From Glycomyces albidus (GTDB lineage: Bacteria; Actinomycetota; Actinomycetes; Mycobacteriales; Micromonosporaceae), in the NCBI RefSeq assembly GCF_009451885.1, contig NZ_WIAO01000015.1, positions 1 through 64,000 of the forward strand: DNA of 64,000 nt, given 5' to 3'. Below, in pieces: positions 8,214 through 16,149 of the stretch (position 1 is the stretch's first letter; each line of letters opens with the position of its first letter). Both the position numbers and the translations under genes were made by a program. The notes below the pieces were generated by a model that was not told where the DNA came from, searched no databases, and saw nothing but the letters and a program-made list of their open reading frames with translations.

Positions 8214-8714
8214 CTACTCCTGCTGGTCCTTGTACCGGGCCGTCTTCGTGACCGGGTCGTAGAACCCGGCCGGGGTGCGCAGGATGACATTGATGCGGTT
8301 CCAGGCGTTGATCTGGGCGCACATCGCGACCAGGGCCGCGATCTGCTCGTCGTCGTAGTGCTTGCGGACGGCCTCCCAGGTCTCGTCGCTGACGCCGTGC
8401 GGGTTGTCGGCGAGCCGCGCCGACTCCTCCGCGAGCGCGAGCGCGGCCCGCTCGGCCTCGTCGAACGCGGGCGCCTCGCGCCACACGGTGACCAGGTTGA
8501 GCCGTTCGGGGTCCTCGCCGGCGTGCACGGCGTCCTTGTAGTGCATGTCGGTGCAGTAGCCGCAGCCGTTGATCTGGCTGGCGCGGAGCTTCACCAGCTC
8601 CATGGTGCGGTGCGGGACCGGGCTCGCCGTGTGGAACAGCTTCTCGTTGGCGAGCATGTTCTTGTAGTACGCCTTGGCGAACTCGGTGCCGATGAATTCG
8701 AGACGGGGTCCCAT
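8214..8714 (-). CDS. AhpD-like / carboxymuconolactone decarboxylase family protein
   Basis: 166 residues with the CMD-domain signature KLRASQINGCGYCTDMH: a CxxC pair followed by His, as in AhpD-type alkylhydroperoxidases that reduce peroxides with thiols. The ATG at 8714 is preceded by AGAAAGGAA. It lies 14 bases downstream of the ECF41 sigma gene; proteins of this family are the classic partners and targets of ECF41 sigma factors, so control by the neighbour is expected. Cytoplasmic. The actual substrate is unknown. Confidence 0.88.
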   Translation of the reverse strand: MGPRLEFIGTEFAKAYYKNMLANEKLFHTASPVPHRTMELVKLRASQINGCGYCTDMHYKDAVHAGEDPERLNLVTVWREAPAFDEAERAALALAEESARLADNPHGVSDETWEAVRKHYDDEQIAALVAMCAQINAWNRINVILRTPAGFYDPVTKTARYKDQQE

Positions 8715-8728
8715 GGACGGGTTCCTTT

Positions 8729-9640
8729 CTATCGCGGACGGTGGACTTCGTGGATGCCGTTGAGCTTGTCGGGGTTGCGGACCATGTCGACGGCGACGAT
8801 GCGGCCGTGCTCGATGCCCAGCAGGGTGATGCCGCCGACCTCGCCGCCGATGACGGTGAGCAGCGCGGGCCCGCCGTTGACGGAGGTGACGCGGTGCTCG
8901 TACTCGATGTACTTGGCGGTGACGCCGGTGAGGAAGCGGGCGACCTTGTCGGCGCCGTGGATCGGGTTGCGGGCGGCGCGCACGACACCGCCGCCGTCGG
9001 AGGTGAGGACCGCTTCGGGGTCGAGGATCGCGGTGAGCCCGGCGATGTCGCCGGAGCGGACCGCCCGCGAGAACGCCTCGACGAGGTGGCGGTGCTCCTC
9101 GGGGTCGACGTCGAAGCGCGGCCGGCGGCTCTCGACGTGCTCGCGGGCGCGGCTGGCGAGTTTGCGGCAGGCCGCGGCGCTGCGTCCGAGCGCGGCGCCG
9201 ACCTCGTCGAAGGTGAGGCCGAAGACGTCGTGGAGGACGAACGCGGCCCGCTCGGCGGGGCTGAGGGTCTCGAGGACGACGAGCATCGCCCAGGACAGTG
9301 AGTCGGCGAGGCCGACGGAGTCGGCGGGGTCGGCCGCGGTCTCGACCGGTTCGGGCAGCCAGGGCCCGACGTACGCCTCGCGGCGGACCCGGGCGGACCT
9401 GAGCACGTCGAGCGCGAGCCGGGACGTGGTGGTCACGAGCCAGCCGGTGAGGTCCTCGATCGCGTCGATGTCGCTGCGCTGCAGCCGGAGCCAGGCGTCC
9501 TGGACGACGTCCTCGGCTTCGGCGACGGACCCGAGGAGGCCGTACGCGACGCCGACGAGGCGCGGTCGCAGCTCCTCGAAGTGGGCCAGCGCGCGGCCGA
9601 CCGCCGTGTCCTGGCCGGCGGTCGCATCGGGTTCGTTCAT
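8729..9640 (-). CDS. ECF41-type RNA polymerase sigma factor (SigJ-like)
   Basis: 303 residues: sigma region 2 (about 20-85, DVVQDAWLRLQRSD), region 4 (about 125-180, FVLHDVFGLTFDEVGAALGRS), the linker WLPEP and a C-terminal SnoaL/NTF2-like domain with a DGGG motif, all hallmarks of ECF41. The C-terminal domain regulates activity in place of an anti-sigma factor. The start is set at ATG 9640 and not at ATG 9658, because an exact ECF41 promoter (9675-9649) overlaps the longer start and would begin transcription near 9640; the mRNA is then leaderless and the gene autoregulated. Confidence 0.92.
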   Translation of the reverse strand: MNEPDATAGQDTAVGRALAHFEELRPRLVGVAYGLLGSVAEAEDVVQDAWLRLQRSDIDAIEDLTGWLVTTTSRLALDVLRSARVRREAYVGPWLPEPVETAADPADSVGLADSLSWAMLVVLETLSPAERAAFVLHDVFGLTFDEVGAALGRSAAACRKLASRAREHVESRRPRFDVDPEEHRHLVEAFSRAVRSGDIAGLTAILDPEAVLTSDGGGVVRAARNPIHGADKVARFLTGVTAKYIEYEHRVTSVNGGPALLTVIGGEVGGITLLGIEHGRIVAVDMVRNPDKLNGIHEVHRPR

Positions 9641-9648
9641 GTCGGGAG

Positions 9649-9675
9649 GACGGGACATGGTTCAAGAGTGTGACA
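9649..9675 (-). promoter_or_regulatory. ECF41 promoter driving its own sigma gene
   Basis: Minus strand TGTCACA (9675-9669), exactly 16 bases, CGTC (9652-9649): the published ECF41 promoter pattern. Its -10 element ends nine bases before the chosen ATG. Confidence 0.8.
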
Positions 9676-9731
9676 CCGGATCGCTCATTGTGACGGTTGT
9701 CTCGCAGACCGGGTAGGGCAGACTGTTGTTC

Positions 9732-10376
9732 GTGTTCTCGAACGTCTCGGCGCGCTGGCGCCGCCGCCTGCGCGTCGCGGTCGTGGTGTGGGCAGTGCTG
9801 CTGGTGGCGGCCGCGTTCGCGGGTTCGCGGGCGACGGTGCGGGAGCAGGTCTCCGCGGCGGACGCCCGCGCGGTGATGGACGCGGCGCTCGGCGAGGCGG
9901 CGGCCGCGGTGACGGGCGCGGCGGTCCTCGCGGCGGGCCCGCTCGAAGCGGAGCCCTGCGAGGTCACCCCGGTCCGGCCGGGTCTGTCGCTGTCGCGCAC
10001 GCTGCAGGTCTCGGGGGCGACGGTCGACCAGGTCGAGTCGCTCGCCGACCGGTTCGCGCTGCGCCGCTCGAGCGACGCGTCGGCCGCCGTGTGGTCAGGG
10101 GACACCGAGGGCTACGTCAGCCTCCGGATCACCGCCGAGAACCCCGACCCGGCGGGCGGCCGCTGGTCGGACCCGGTCCTGGTCCACGCCGTGACGGGTT
10201 GCCGCCCTCTCGACGGCGGCGTCGCCGCGTTCGAACCCGACCCGCCCCTCGAAGCGACGGCCGCCTGGCGCTACGGCGCGGTCCCCTGCCCGGGCGGCGA
10301 GGTCCTCGCCAGTTGGACCGAACCCGTTGAGGCCGAGCCTTTCCGGGTGCACGAGACCACCGGCGGCTGCGCCTGA
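9732..10376 (+). CDS. membrane-anchored protein of unknown function
   Basis: 214 residues: an Arg-rich N-terminus, one membrane segment (about 15-32, VAVVVWAVLLVAAAFAG) and an extracytoplasmic domain with three Cys and many acidic residues. GTG at 9732 or TTG at 9726 could start it; neither has a clear ribosome site. It diverges from the ECF41 gene, so its promoter lies in the same 90-base gap, which also holds an imperfect second copy of the ECF41 -35 element (CCGTCACA). No family was recognised. Confidence 0.65.
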   Translation: MFSNVSARWRRRLRVAVVVWAVLLVAAAFAGSRATVREQVSAADARAVMDAALGEAAAAVTGAAVLAAGPLEAEPCEVTPVRPGLSLSRTLQVSGATVDQVESLADRFALRRSSDASAAVWSGDTEGYVSLRITAENPDPAGGRWSDPVLVHAVTGCRPLDGGVAAFEPDPPLEATAAWRYGAVPCPGGEVLASWTEPVEAEPFRVHETTGGCA

Positions 10377-10382
10377 GCGGCG

Positions 10383-11519
10383 CTATTTGTCGATGTCGCC
10401 GACGACGAAGAACATCGAGCCGAGGATCGCGATCATGTCGGGGATGAGGCACCCGGTCATGAGGGTGGCGAGGGCCTGCACGTTCGCGTAGGAGGCGGTG
10501 CGGAGCTTGAGCCGGTACGGGGTCTTCTCGCCGCGGCTGACGAGGTAGTAGCCGTTGGCGCCCAGCGGGTTCTCGGTCCACACGTACGTCTCGCCGGCCG
10601 GCGGCTTGAAGATCTTCGGGAGTTTCACGTTGACCGGCCCGGGTGCGGCCGCGGCCCAGGCGAGGCATTTGCGGGCCAGCTCGATCGAGACGGCGACCTG
10701 GTCGAGCAGGCACATGAACCGGGCGTGGCAGTCCCCTTCGGTGCGGGTCACGACGGGCACGTCGAGTTCGCCGTACGCGAGGTAGGGCTCGTCGCGGCGC
10801 AGGTCGAAGTCGAGGCCCGAGGCCCGCGCGACGGGCCCGGTGACGCCGAAGGCCGCCGCCGTGGCCGGGTCGAGGACGCCGACGCCCTTGGTCCGGGCGG
10901 CGAAGATCTCGTTGTGCCGCAGGAGCCTGTCGAGCCGCACCATGCCGGTCTCGACCTCGTCGACGGCCTGGCGGGCCCGGTGCTCCCAGCCGTCGGGCAC
11001 GTCGCTCTTGAGGCCGCCGACGCAGTTGTACATGTAGTGGATGCGGCCGCCGCTGGCCTCCTCCATGACCGCTTGGAGGCGTTCGCGTTCGGTGAACGCG
11101 TAGAACATCGGGGTGATCGCGCCGATCTCGAGCGGATAGGAGCCGAGGAACATGAGGTGGTTGAGGATCCGGTTCATCTCGGCGAGCGCCATCCGCAGCC
11201 ACACGGCCCGCTCGGGCACCTCGATCCCGGCGAGCCGTTCGGCCGCGAGCGCGACCCCGAGCTCGGAGGAGAACGCCGAGAGCCAGTCGTGGCGGTTGGC
11301 GAGCAGCATGATCTGGCGGAAGTCGCGGACCTCGTACAGCTTCTCGGCGCCGCGGTGCATGTAGCCGACGATCGGTTCGCATTCGGTGACGCGCTCGCCG
11401 TCGACCCGGAGCCTGAGCCGCAGGACGCCGTGCGTCGACGGGTGCTGGGGGCCGATGTTGAGCACCATGTCGGCCGGTTCGGTGCCGGCCCCGACGCCGA
11501 CGATCAGCTGTTCGCTCAC
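10383..11519 (-). CDS. nuoD: NADH-quinone oxidoreductase subunit D, solitary copy
   Basis: 378 residues of the 49-kDa/NuoD family, full length: [13 protein letters not shown] near residue 23, [25 protein letters not shown] and the C-terminal [19 protein letters not shown]. In complex I this subunit forms part of the quinone site with NuoB. The start is GTG 11519 with GGGGCG ahead. No other nuo gene is present on either side: the neighbours are an unknown membrane protein and a DUF1707 protein. It may be a second, stand-alone NuoD paralogue such as occurs in some actinomycetes, or a relative used in another complex. Confidence 0.88.
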   Translation of the reverse strand: MSEQLIVGVGAGTEPADMVLNIGPQHPSTHGVLRLRLRVDGERVTECEPIVGYMHRGAEKLYEVRDFRQIMLLANRHDWLSAFSSELGVALAAERLAGIEVPERAVWLRMALAEMNRILNHLMFLGSYPLEIGAITPMFYAFTERERLQAVMEEASGGRIHYMYNCVGGLKSDVPDGWEHRARQAVDEVETGMVRLDRLLRHNEIFAARTKGVGVLDPATAAAFGVTGPVARASGLDFDLRRDEPYLAYGELDVPVVTRTEGDCHARFMCLLDQVAVSIELARKCLAWAAAAPGPVNVKLPKIFKPPAGETYVWTENPLGANGYYLVSRGEKTPYRLKLRTASYANVQALATLMTGCLIPDMIAILGSMFFVVGDIDK

Positions 11520-11703
11520 CGCCCCATCGTCCCAGCTTCGCGCCGGTTCGGGAAGAGGCGCGGCGGAACGGCGGGCGCCGGCGCGCCCCGCGCGCCGCGG
11601 CTCGGCGCCGCGGCCGGGGTCGGGTGCCGTACCTTGGCAATGGCAGTGTGTTGCCAGGCCCTGGCATCCTGGACGGAGCATCCGACATTGGAGGTGTGGC
11701 CGA

Positions 11704-12147
11704 ATGGACCGCGATCAGATGCGAGCCTCGGAGAGCGACCGCCAGGTCGTCATGGAGCGCCTGCGTCAGGCGGTGGAGGAAGGCCGCCTGGACGTCGGCG
11801 AGTACCAGGACCGGGTCGACGCCGCGATGAGCGCCCGCGTGTACTCCGAGCTCGACGTGCTCATCTCCGATCTGCAGCAGCTCCCGCCGCCGGGCTTCCA
11901 GGAGGCGTCGATGGAGCCCACGCAGGTGATGCGCCCGCAGCCGCTGTCCAAGGTGAACCAGCAGCTCCGCGAGGAGGCCGAGGCGGGCCCCCGCAAGTGG
12001 AAGATCGCGGGCGTCGCCGTCGCGATCGCCGCCGCGGCCTGCCTCGTGATCTTCATGCTCTCCCCGGAGCTGTTCCTCTACATCGCGATCGGCGTCCTGG
12101 TCGTCCTGGTCCTCTTCGTGGTGGCCGCGTTCTCCGGGCTCTTCTGA
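11704..12147 (+). CDS. DUF1707 membrane protein
   Basis: 147 residues. The N-terminal 55 form the DUF1707 domain ([36 protein letters not shown]), an actinobacterial SHOCT-like helical module with unknown role. A charged linker is followed by two adjacent membrane segments (about 98-118 and 122-145). ATG at 11704 has GGAGG nine bases upstream. Monocistronic: it is followed by a strong terminator. Confidence 0.82.
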   Translation: MDRDQMRASESDRQVVMERLRQAVEEGRLDVGEYQDRVDAAMSARVYSELDVLISDLQQLPPPGFQEASMEPTQVMRPQPLSKVNQQLREEAEAGPRKWKIAGVAVAIAAAACLVIFMLSPELFLYIAIGVLVVLVLFVVAAFSGLF

Positions 12148-12227
12148 GCCGCCGGCCGGCGCCCGGATAGACGGGCCGTGTGCCGTGGTCGAAGCGGAAG
12201 CGGTCTCGAACGCGTCGGTACATGCGG

Positions 12228-12260
12228 CAGGGGCGCCCGGGGGTGGCCCGGGCGCCCCTG
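12228..12260. terminator. bidirectional terminator
   Basis: A perfect 14-base stem (12228-12241 with 12247-12260) between the DUF1707 gene and the convergent toxin-immunity operon. Confidence 0.8.
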
Positions 12261-12287
12261 TTCAGGTCGCGGTGTCGCTTCGGTCGG

Positions 12288-12710
12288 TCAGAGCGCTTCG
12301 ACGTCGCAGTTGTCGAGGGTGCCTTGGCGGAGGACGCCGAGGGCGCGTTCGGAGACGACGAGGCTGCCGTTGGCGGAGGCGCCGAAGTCGTCGGCGCCTG
12401 CGGTGCCGGTGAGCTGGAGCCACTGCCATTTCGGCAGGTCGATCGGGCCTTCGGCGAGTTCTTCGGCGTCCTCGCCGAGGACGACCTCGGCGTCGGCGAG
12501 GCGGTAGCCGGACAGGCCCGCCGCCTCGATGAGGCCGGCCAGGTGCTCGGTGACGACGAAGCACGGGGTCGACTCCAGGATCTCGTCGCCGAGCCAGTCC
12601 TGGATCACGTACTGGAGCCTGGTCACGGCGGGCGGGTGCACCGAGGTGTCCATGACCGTGTCCTCGCCGAGCTCGCCGGCGACTTCGGGCTCCAGAAGGT
12701 AGTAGCTCAT
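12288..12710 (-). CDS. putative immunity protein of the T7SS toxin
   Basis: 140 residues, strongly acidic, no signal peptide or membrane segment. It is the last gene of the T7SS toxin operon, 14 bases after the nuclease-like gene. Contains PCFVVTEHLAGLIEAAGLSGYRLADAEV and a C-terminal DNCDVEAL. Small acidic cytoplasmic proteins encoded directly behind polymorphic toxins are usually their immunity proteins; the assignment rests on position and charge. It has a general resemblance to Imm43-like proteins, not certain. Confidence 0.6.
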   Translation of the reverse strand: MSYYLLEPEVAGELGEDTVMDTSVHPPAVTRLQYVIQDWLGDEILESTPCFVVTEHLAGLIEAAGLSGYRLADAEVVLGEDAEELAEGPIDLPKWQWLQLTGTAGADDFGASANGSLVVSERALGVLRQGTLDNCDVEAL

Positions 12711-12724
12711 GGGCGAATCCTAAC

Positions 12725-13231
12725 TTAAGGGACGGGCGGATTGAAGTTCGTGCCCAGCTTGAGGTCGATCTTCGTCGCGTGGTCGAGGATCTGCTGGCGG
12801 GTGGCGTTGGGGTAGTCCTTGTAGAACTGGTTCCATTCCTTGCGGATCTGGCTCAAGTGGACGCGGCTGTTCACCTGTCCCTTGGGGATGCCGCGGAGGT
12901 TCTGGAGCGAGTGCATCTCGGCGGCGCTGAAGCGGCCGGGGTACCGGCGCAGGACCTGCTGCTCCACGGCGTGGTGGACGACCACCTTGCCTTTGAGGTT
13001 CGGGTGCTGCTTGAAGAACGTGCCCTTGTAGTCGTTGTTGAGGGCGTTGCCGACCCGGGCGCGCCAGCGGGAGCGGGTCGCCTTCTTCGCGGTGCTCTTG
13101 ATGGACTTGTTGACCCAGCTGCCGCCGCCTTTGCCGGTGCGGAAGAAGCGGGTGTTGCTGATGAGCCCGGAGATGATCTTCGCGCCTCTGGCGGTGGTCT
13201 TCCGGGCGGCGCGGGTGCGCATCCTAACCAT
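12725..13231 (-). CDS. HNH/EndoVII-like nuclease toxin domain, separate ORF
   Basis: 168 residues. The first 60 are very basic (Arg/Lys linker); the rest carries an HH pair (86-87) in VVVHHAVEQQVL, H107, NLRGIP (111-116), H125 and W133, a layout like the HNH/endonuclease VII toxins of polymorphic systems. It starts inside the end of the preceding ORF (8-base overlap, +1 frame). Unlike normal polymorphic toxins, the secretion head is not fused to it. It may be a natural two-subunit toxin, a frameshifted fusion, or be joined by programmed frameshifting. Confidence 0.65.
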   Translation of the reverse strand: MVRMRTRAARKTTARGAKIISGLISNTRFFRTGKGGGSWVNKSIKSTAKKATRSRWRARVGNALNNDYKGTFFKQHPNLKGKVVVHHAVEQQVLRRYPGRFSAAEMHSLQNLRGIPKGQVNSRVHLSQIRKEWNQFYKDYPNATRQQILDHATKIDLKLGTNFNPPVP

Positions 13232-13718
13232 TGAGCACCGCCTCGATCGCCATGTCGAGGAGCATGTCGATGAGCTTCGAGGTGATCATCTTGAAGATGG
13301 GGATCTCCAGCAGCGAGGCGCCGAACGTGGCCACGGCGGTGGCGATCGCCTGGGCGATCTGGATCGCGAGCGTGATGAGCTGGACGATCATCTGCATCTT
13401 GAGGGCCAGGACGACGCCGGCGGCGATCATGAGGCCGATGCTGATGATGTTGGACGGTTCGCCGATGTCCGCGATGTTGCGGACCGCGGACTCGCCGTCC
13501 TCCCATTCGGACTTGAACGCCGCGATGTCCTCGCCGATGTTGTTGTCGATGACGGTCTTGGCGGCGGATTCGAGCTTGTCGACCGCGCCGGTGATCTGGT
13601 CGGCGAGGTCGGTCCAGGTGTTGCCGAGGTTGAAGAGCTTCTCCTCGTCGGGCTCGGGCCAGTCGTAGCCGAGCATGCTGAGAAGGCTTCTCAGCTCGGA
13701 GGGCAGTTGCAAACCCAC
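13224..13718 (-). CDS. T7SS secretion head of a polymorphic toxin
   Basis: 164 residues from a GTG at 13718 behind AAGGAG. A helical region (about 25-95, with SEWEDGESAVRNIADIGEP) resembles the WXG/CpnT-type N-terminal secretion module of actinobacterial polymorphic toxins. A hydrophobic stretch (about 95-160, IGLMIAAGVVLALKMQMIVQ and onward) follows. It ends right after that stretch, at the point where full-length toxins continue into a linker and a C-terminal effector; here the effector is the overlapping next ORF. Confidence 0.65.
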   Translation of the reverse strand: MGLQLPSELRSLLSMLGYDWPEPDEEKLFNLGNTWTDLADQITGAVDKLESAAKTVIDNNIGEDIAAFKSEWEDGESAVRNIADIGEPSNIISIGLMIAAGVVLALKMQMIVQLITLAIQIAQAIATAVATFGASLLEIPIFKMITSKLIDMLLDMAIEAVLNG

Positions 13719-13860
13719 TGGGGGCTCCTTCGAAGGGAGGGGACACTGCGCAGTGCCCGGGGTACGGAGCGTTATGAAGGAGTTGATGCGGGCCGGTGCG
13801 GCGGCCGTTGGGCGAGAGGGAAAGGGTGTGAAGGGGAAGGGGCTCGGGGCGGGCGCGGGG

Positions 13861-14184
13861 CTAGCGGCCGAGCGCTTCGAGGAGTTCGCGGAAGAGGCGC
13901 TCGACTTCGGCGTCGTTCGACTCGTGGTCGTCGGCCATCTGCCGCAGGGTGTTCGCGTAGTCGCCGAGGTCTTCGATGTTGGTGGAGATGCACTCGATGA
14001 GGGCCTCCATGCAGCACTGGTGCGCGAGGTCGAGGAGGCTGCCGATCATGTCGCCGCCGAACGAGTCCGCCAGTCCCTCTACTGAGGACTTGAACTGGTC
14101 GAACAGGCCCTGGACGGCCTCGGTCGCCGCGTCGAGCTGCTGCGCGCCTTCGCGGATGGAGTCGGGATCGATCTTGACGGCCAT
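13861..14184 (-). CDS. WXG100-like T7SS partner protein
   Basis: 107 residues, helical, no signal peptide. The central turn SFGGDMIG takes the place of the WXG motif, as in many actinobacterial ESX targets, and the C-terminal helix NDAEVERLFRELLEALG resembles a T7SS export helix. It lies two bases after the YbaB-like gene and 142 bases ahead of the toxin head. Expected to form the secreted heterodimer or chaperone the toxin; this is inferred from family and order. Confidence 0.72.
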   Translation of the reverse strand: MAVKIDPDSIREGAQQLDAATEAVQGLFDQFKSSVEGLADSFGGDMIGSLLDLAHQCCMEALIECISTNIEDLGDYANTLRQMADDHESNDAEVERLFRELLEALGR

Positions 14185-14185
14185 G

Positions 14186-14590
14186 TCAGCTCCCTCCCTG
14201 GAGCTTCTGCATGACGGCGCTGATCTGCGCGCTCATGTCGCGCATCTGGCGCACGCCCTGCTCCTGGATCTGGGCGACGGCGGTGCCGATCGCCTCGAGG
14301 TCGGGGAGCGGCACGTCGGCCGACAGGGCCTCGGCGCGGGCGTCGAGGGCGGCGTTGACCGCCTTCGCCAGTTCCTCCTCGAGGAATTCGGTGCCCTCCT
14401 TGAGGACGCGCTCCTCCGCGAACCGAACCCTCTCGATGCGTCCGTTCACGCCCAGGGTGACCGTGATGCGCCCGTCGGCCGCCTCGGCGGTGACGGGTTG
14501 GACGAGTTGGTCCGGCTGCGCCTTCCTGACTTCGTCGAGCGCCGAGCGGGCTTCCGCCAGTTGCTGGGCGATGGCTTCTTCACCGAACAT
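14186..14590 (-). CDS. YbaB/EbfC-like protein of the T7SS toxin operon
   Basis: 134 residues with a coiled-coil N-terminus and the YbaB core DGRITVTLGVNGRIERVRF (about 38-56), followed by a helical C-terminus. YbaB proteins bind DNA as dimers; divergent members are very often the first gene of actinobacterial WXG100/toxin operons. ATG at 14590 is chosen because GGAGG lies four bases upstream; a longer frame to 14704 has no such site. First gene of the five-gene operon ending at 12288. Confidence 0.75.
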   Translation of the reverse strand: MFGEEAIAQQLAEARSALDEVRKAQPDQLVQPVTAEAADGRITVTLGVNGRIERVRFAEERVLKEGTEFLEEELAKAVNAALDARAEALSADVPLPDLEAIGTAVAQIQEQGVRQMRDMSAQISAVMQKLQGGS

Positions 14591-14754
14591 GCCGCCTCCG
14601 GGGGTCTCAGTGGACTCGATGTGAGGTCCAGCATAGACTGCGGGCGCTACTTTCGGGTCCCCCGAAAGTGCCGCCTCACCTGGGGATTCGGCAGGGTTGT
14701 TCACAGAGTGTCAGGAGTTCGCGTCGTCCGCCTTCGGGCCGGTTCGGGCGAGAT

Positions 14755-15711
14755 TCATGCCGTTCCGCCGCGCATCGGCGCCGCCTTGGCGGGGTCGGGA
14801 AGGTAGTCGAAGGGCTCGTCCCGGTCGCACTGGAGCCAGCCGTCGCGCACATGGAGGCGGGCGACCTGGACGGTCGAGCGGCGGCCGCCGCCGGGATGGG
14901 TGAAGTAGTACAGGAACGCCTCGTCGGGGCCCTGCGTGAGGGCCATGGCGTGGTGGCCGAGGGCCTCGTCGAAGGCGCGGCGGCCGGGGCCGGCGAGGAG
15001 CGGGACGGGCTGGCGGTGCCAGTGCTCGAGGTCGGTGGAGCGGTGGACGAGCAGGCCGGCCCAGCCGTCGGTGACCATCCAGTAGACGCCGCCGAGCGCG
15101 AAGACCGTCGGGCCCTCCTGGGCCTGGCCGGTGACGGCGGGGCCGGCCGGGGTCCAGGAGTAGAGGTCGTCGGAGTCGGCGGCGTAGATGTGGCTCTCGC
15201 GGCGCTCGTCCTTGAACCACATGCGCCACTTGCCGTTCGGGAGGCGGTGGACGGTCGCGTCGATGGCGCGCTCGGAGTCGGCGTCGATCGTGGACTCGTA
15301 TTTCCAGGTGTCCAGGTCGGCGGAGGTGTAGTGGCGGATCTCGGCGGGCCCGGACCAGTCCTCCCGGATGCCTTCGAGGTAGGTGACGTACATGTGCCAT
15401 CGGCCGTCGTGGCGCAGGACCTCGGGGGCCCACCAGGTGTCGCGGTTGTCGCAGTCGGGCCCGGCGGCGGTGCCGACGTACGTCCATTCGCGACCGTCCG
15501 GACTGGTGGCGTGGCCGATGTCGGTGCCGTGGACCCAGGCGACGCCGGCGTCGGCGGCGCTGGCGCGGCGCTGCGTGTAGAAGAGGTGCCACAGGGCCGA
15601 GTCGGGGTCGTAGACGACCGTGGGGTCGGTGGGGCCGTCGAAGACCGGGTCGGTGAAGAGCGGTGCGGGGGCGCGCAGGTCGTCGGGGCTCGAGGCGGGA
15701 CCGGTCGTCAT
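14755..15711 (-). CDS. glycosyl hydrolase family 43-like protein
   Basis: 318 residues forming a five-bladed beta-propeller pattern: DPVFDGPTDPTVVYDP near the N-terminus (catalytic-base-type Asp), repeated W/Y-x-W blades, RDTWWAPEVLRHDGRWHMYVTY, ERAIDATVHRLPNGKWRMWFKD and GPTVFALGGVYWMVTD. The GH43/GH68-type fold acts on arabinans, xylans or fructans; substrate not predictable. No signal peptide, so it is intracellular. ATG at 15711 follows GGAGG. Promoter and LacI-type operator lie 56-84 bases upstream, so induction by a sugar is likely. Confidence 0.8.
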   Translation of the reverse strand: MTTGPASSPDDLRAPAPLFTDPVFDGPTDPTVVYDPDSALWHLFYTQRRASAADAGVAWVHGTDIGHATSPDGREWTYVGTAAGPDCDNRDTWWAPEVLRHDGRWHMYVTYLEGIREDWSGPAEIRHYTSADLDTWKYESTIDADSERAIDATVHRLPNGKWRMWFKDERRESHIYAADSDDLYSWTPAGPAVTGQAQEGPTVFALGGVYWMVTDGWAGLLVHRSTDLEHWHRQPVPLLAGPGRRAFDEALGHHAMALTQGPDEAFLYYFTHPGGGRRSTVQVARLHVRDGWLQCDRDEPFDYLPDPAKAAPMRGGTA

Positions 15712-15766
15712 GGTTCCTCCGTGGGGAGTTCGGCGGCCGGGAGGCCGAGCCTGGCGGGGTGCTTGA

Positions 15767-15795
15767 ACGGTAGCTGAAGAAAGCGCTTGCCGCAA
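15767..15795 (-). promoter_or_regulatory. promoter of the GH43 gene with LacI-type operator in its spacer
   Basis: Minus strand TTGCGG (15795-15790), 17 bases, TACCGT (15772-15767). The spacer contains the palindrome AAGCGCTT (15781-15788), the centre of typical LacI-family sugar-repressor operators. Confidence 0.6.
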
Positions 15796-16149
15796 GATGG
15801 CCCGAAGCGCGGCGACGCGGCTGCGAGCAGTCGGCCCTCGGCTCGGTCCCGACCGGGTCGAATTCGGGGCGTCGCCCCCTCACCGGCCGACGCGCTCCGC
15901 GTTCTTATTGCGGCGCATCCGCATCGGCGCCTCGCGATCCCCGGAGCCACGCGCAACCGCATCGGCGCCTGGCGGTACCTTGCAGCCACATTGAGGGCTT
16001 CAGGCCGTATACCGTCCCGATCCCCCGCCCTCCCAGAGGGGACCGCAGTCTGGGGCCGATCATTCCCTCCCGGTCCGACAAGAATCGTGGCCCGGACCAC
16101 CCGAGTGCGCAAAATGCGCCCGAAAGAGTGATCCGGTACCGTTGACCGC
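15796..16149. other. divergent intergenic region GH43 / pxpA
   Basis: No gene is supported. It holds a direct repeat CCGCATCGGCGCCT at 15919-15932 and 15957-15970 (38 bases start to start). The pxpA promoter must lie towards the right end; no clear -35/-10 pair was identified. Confidence 0.45.
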
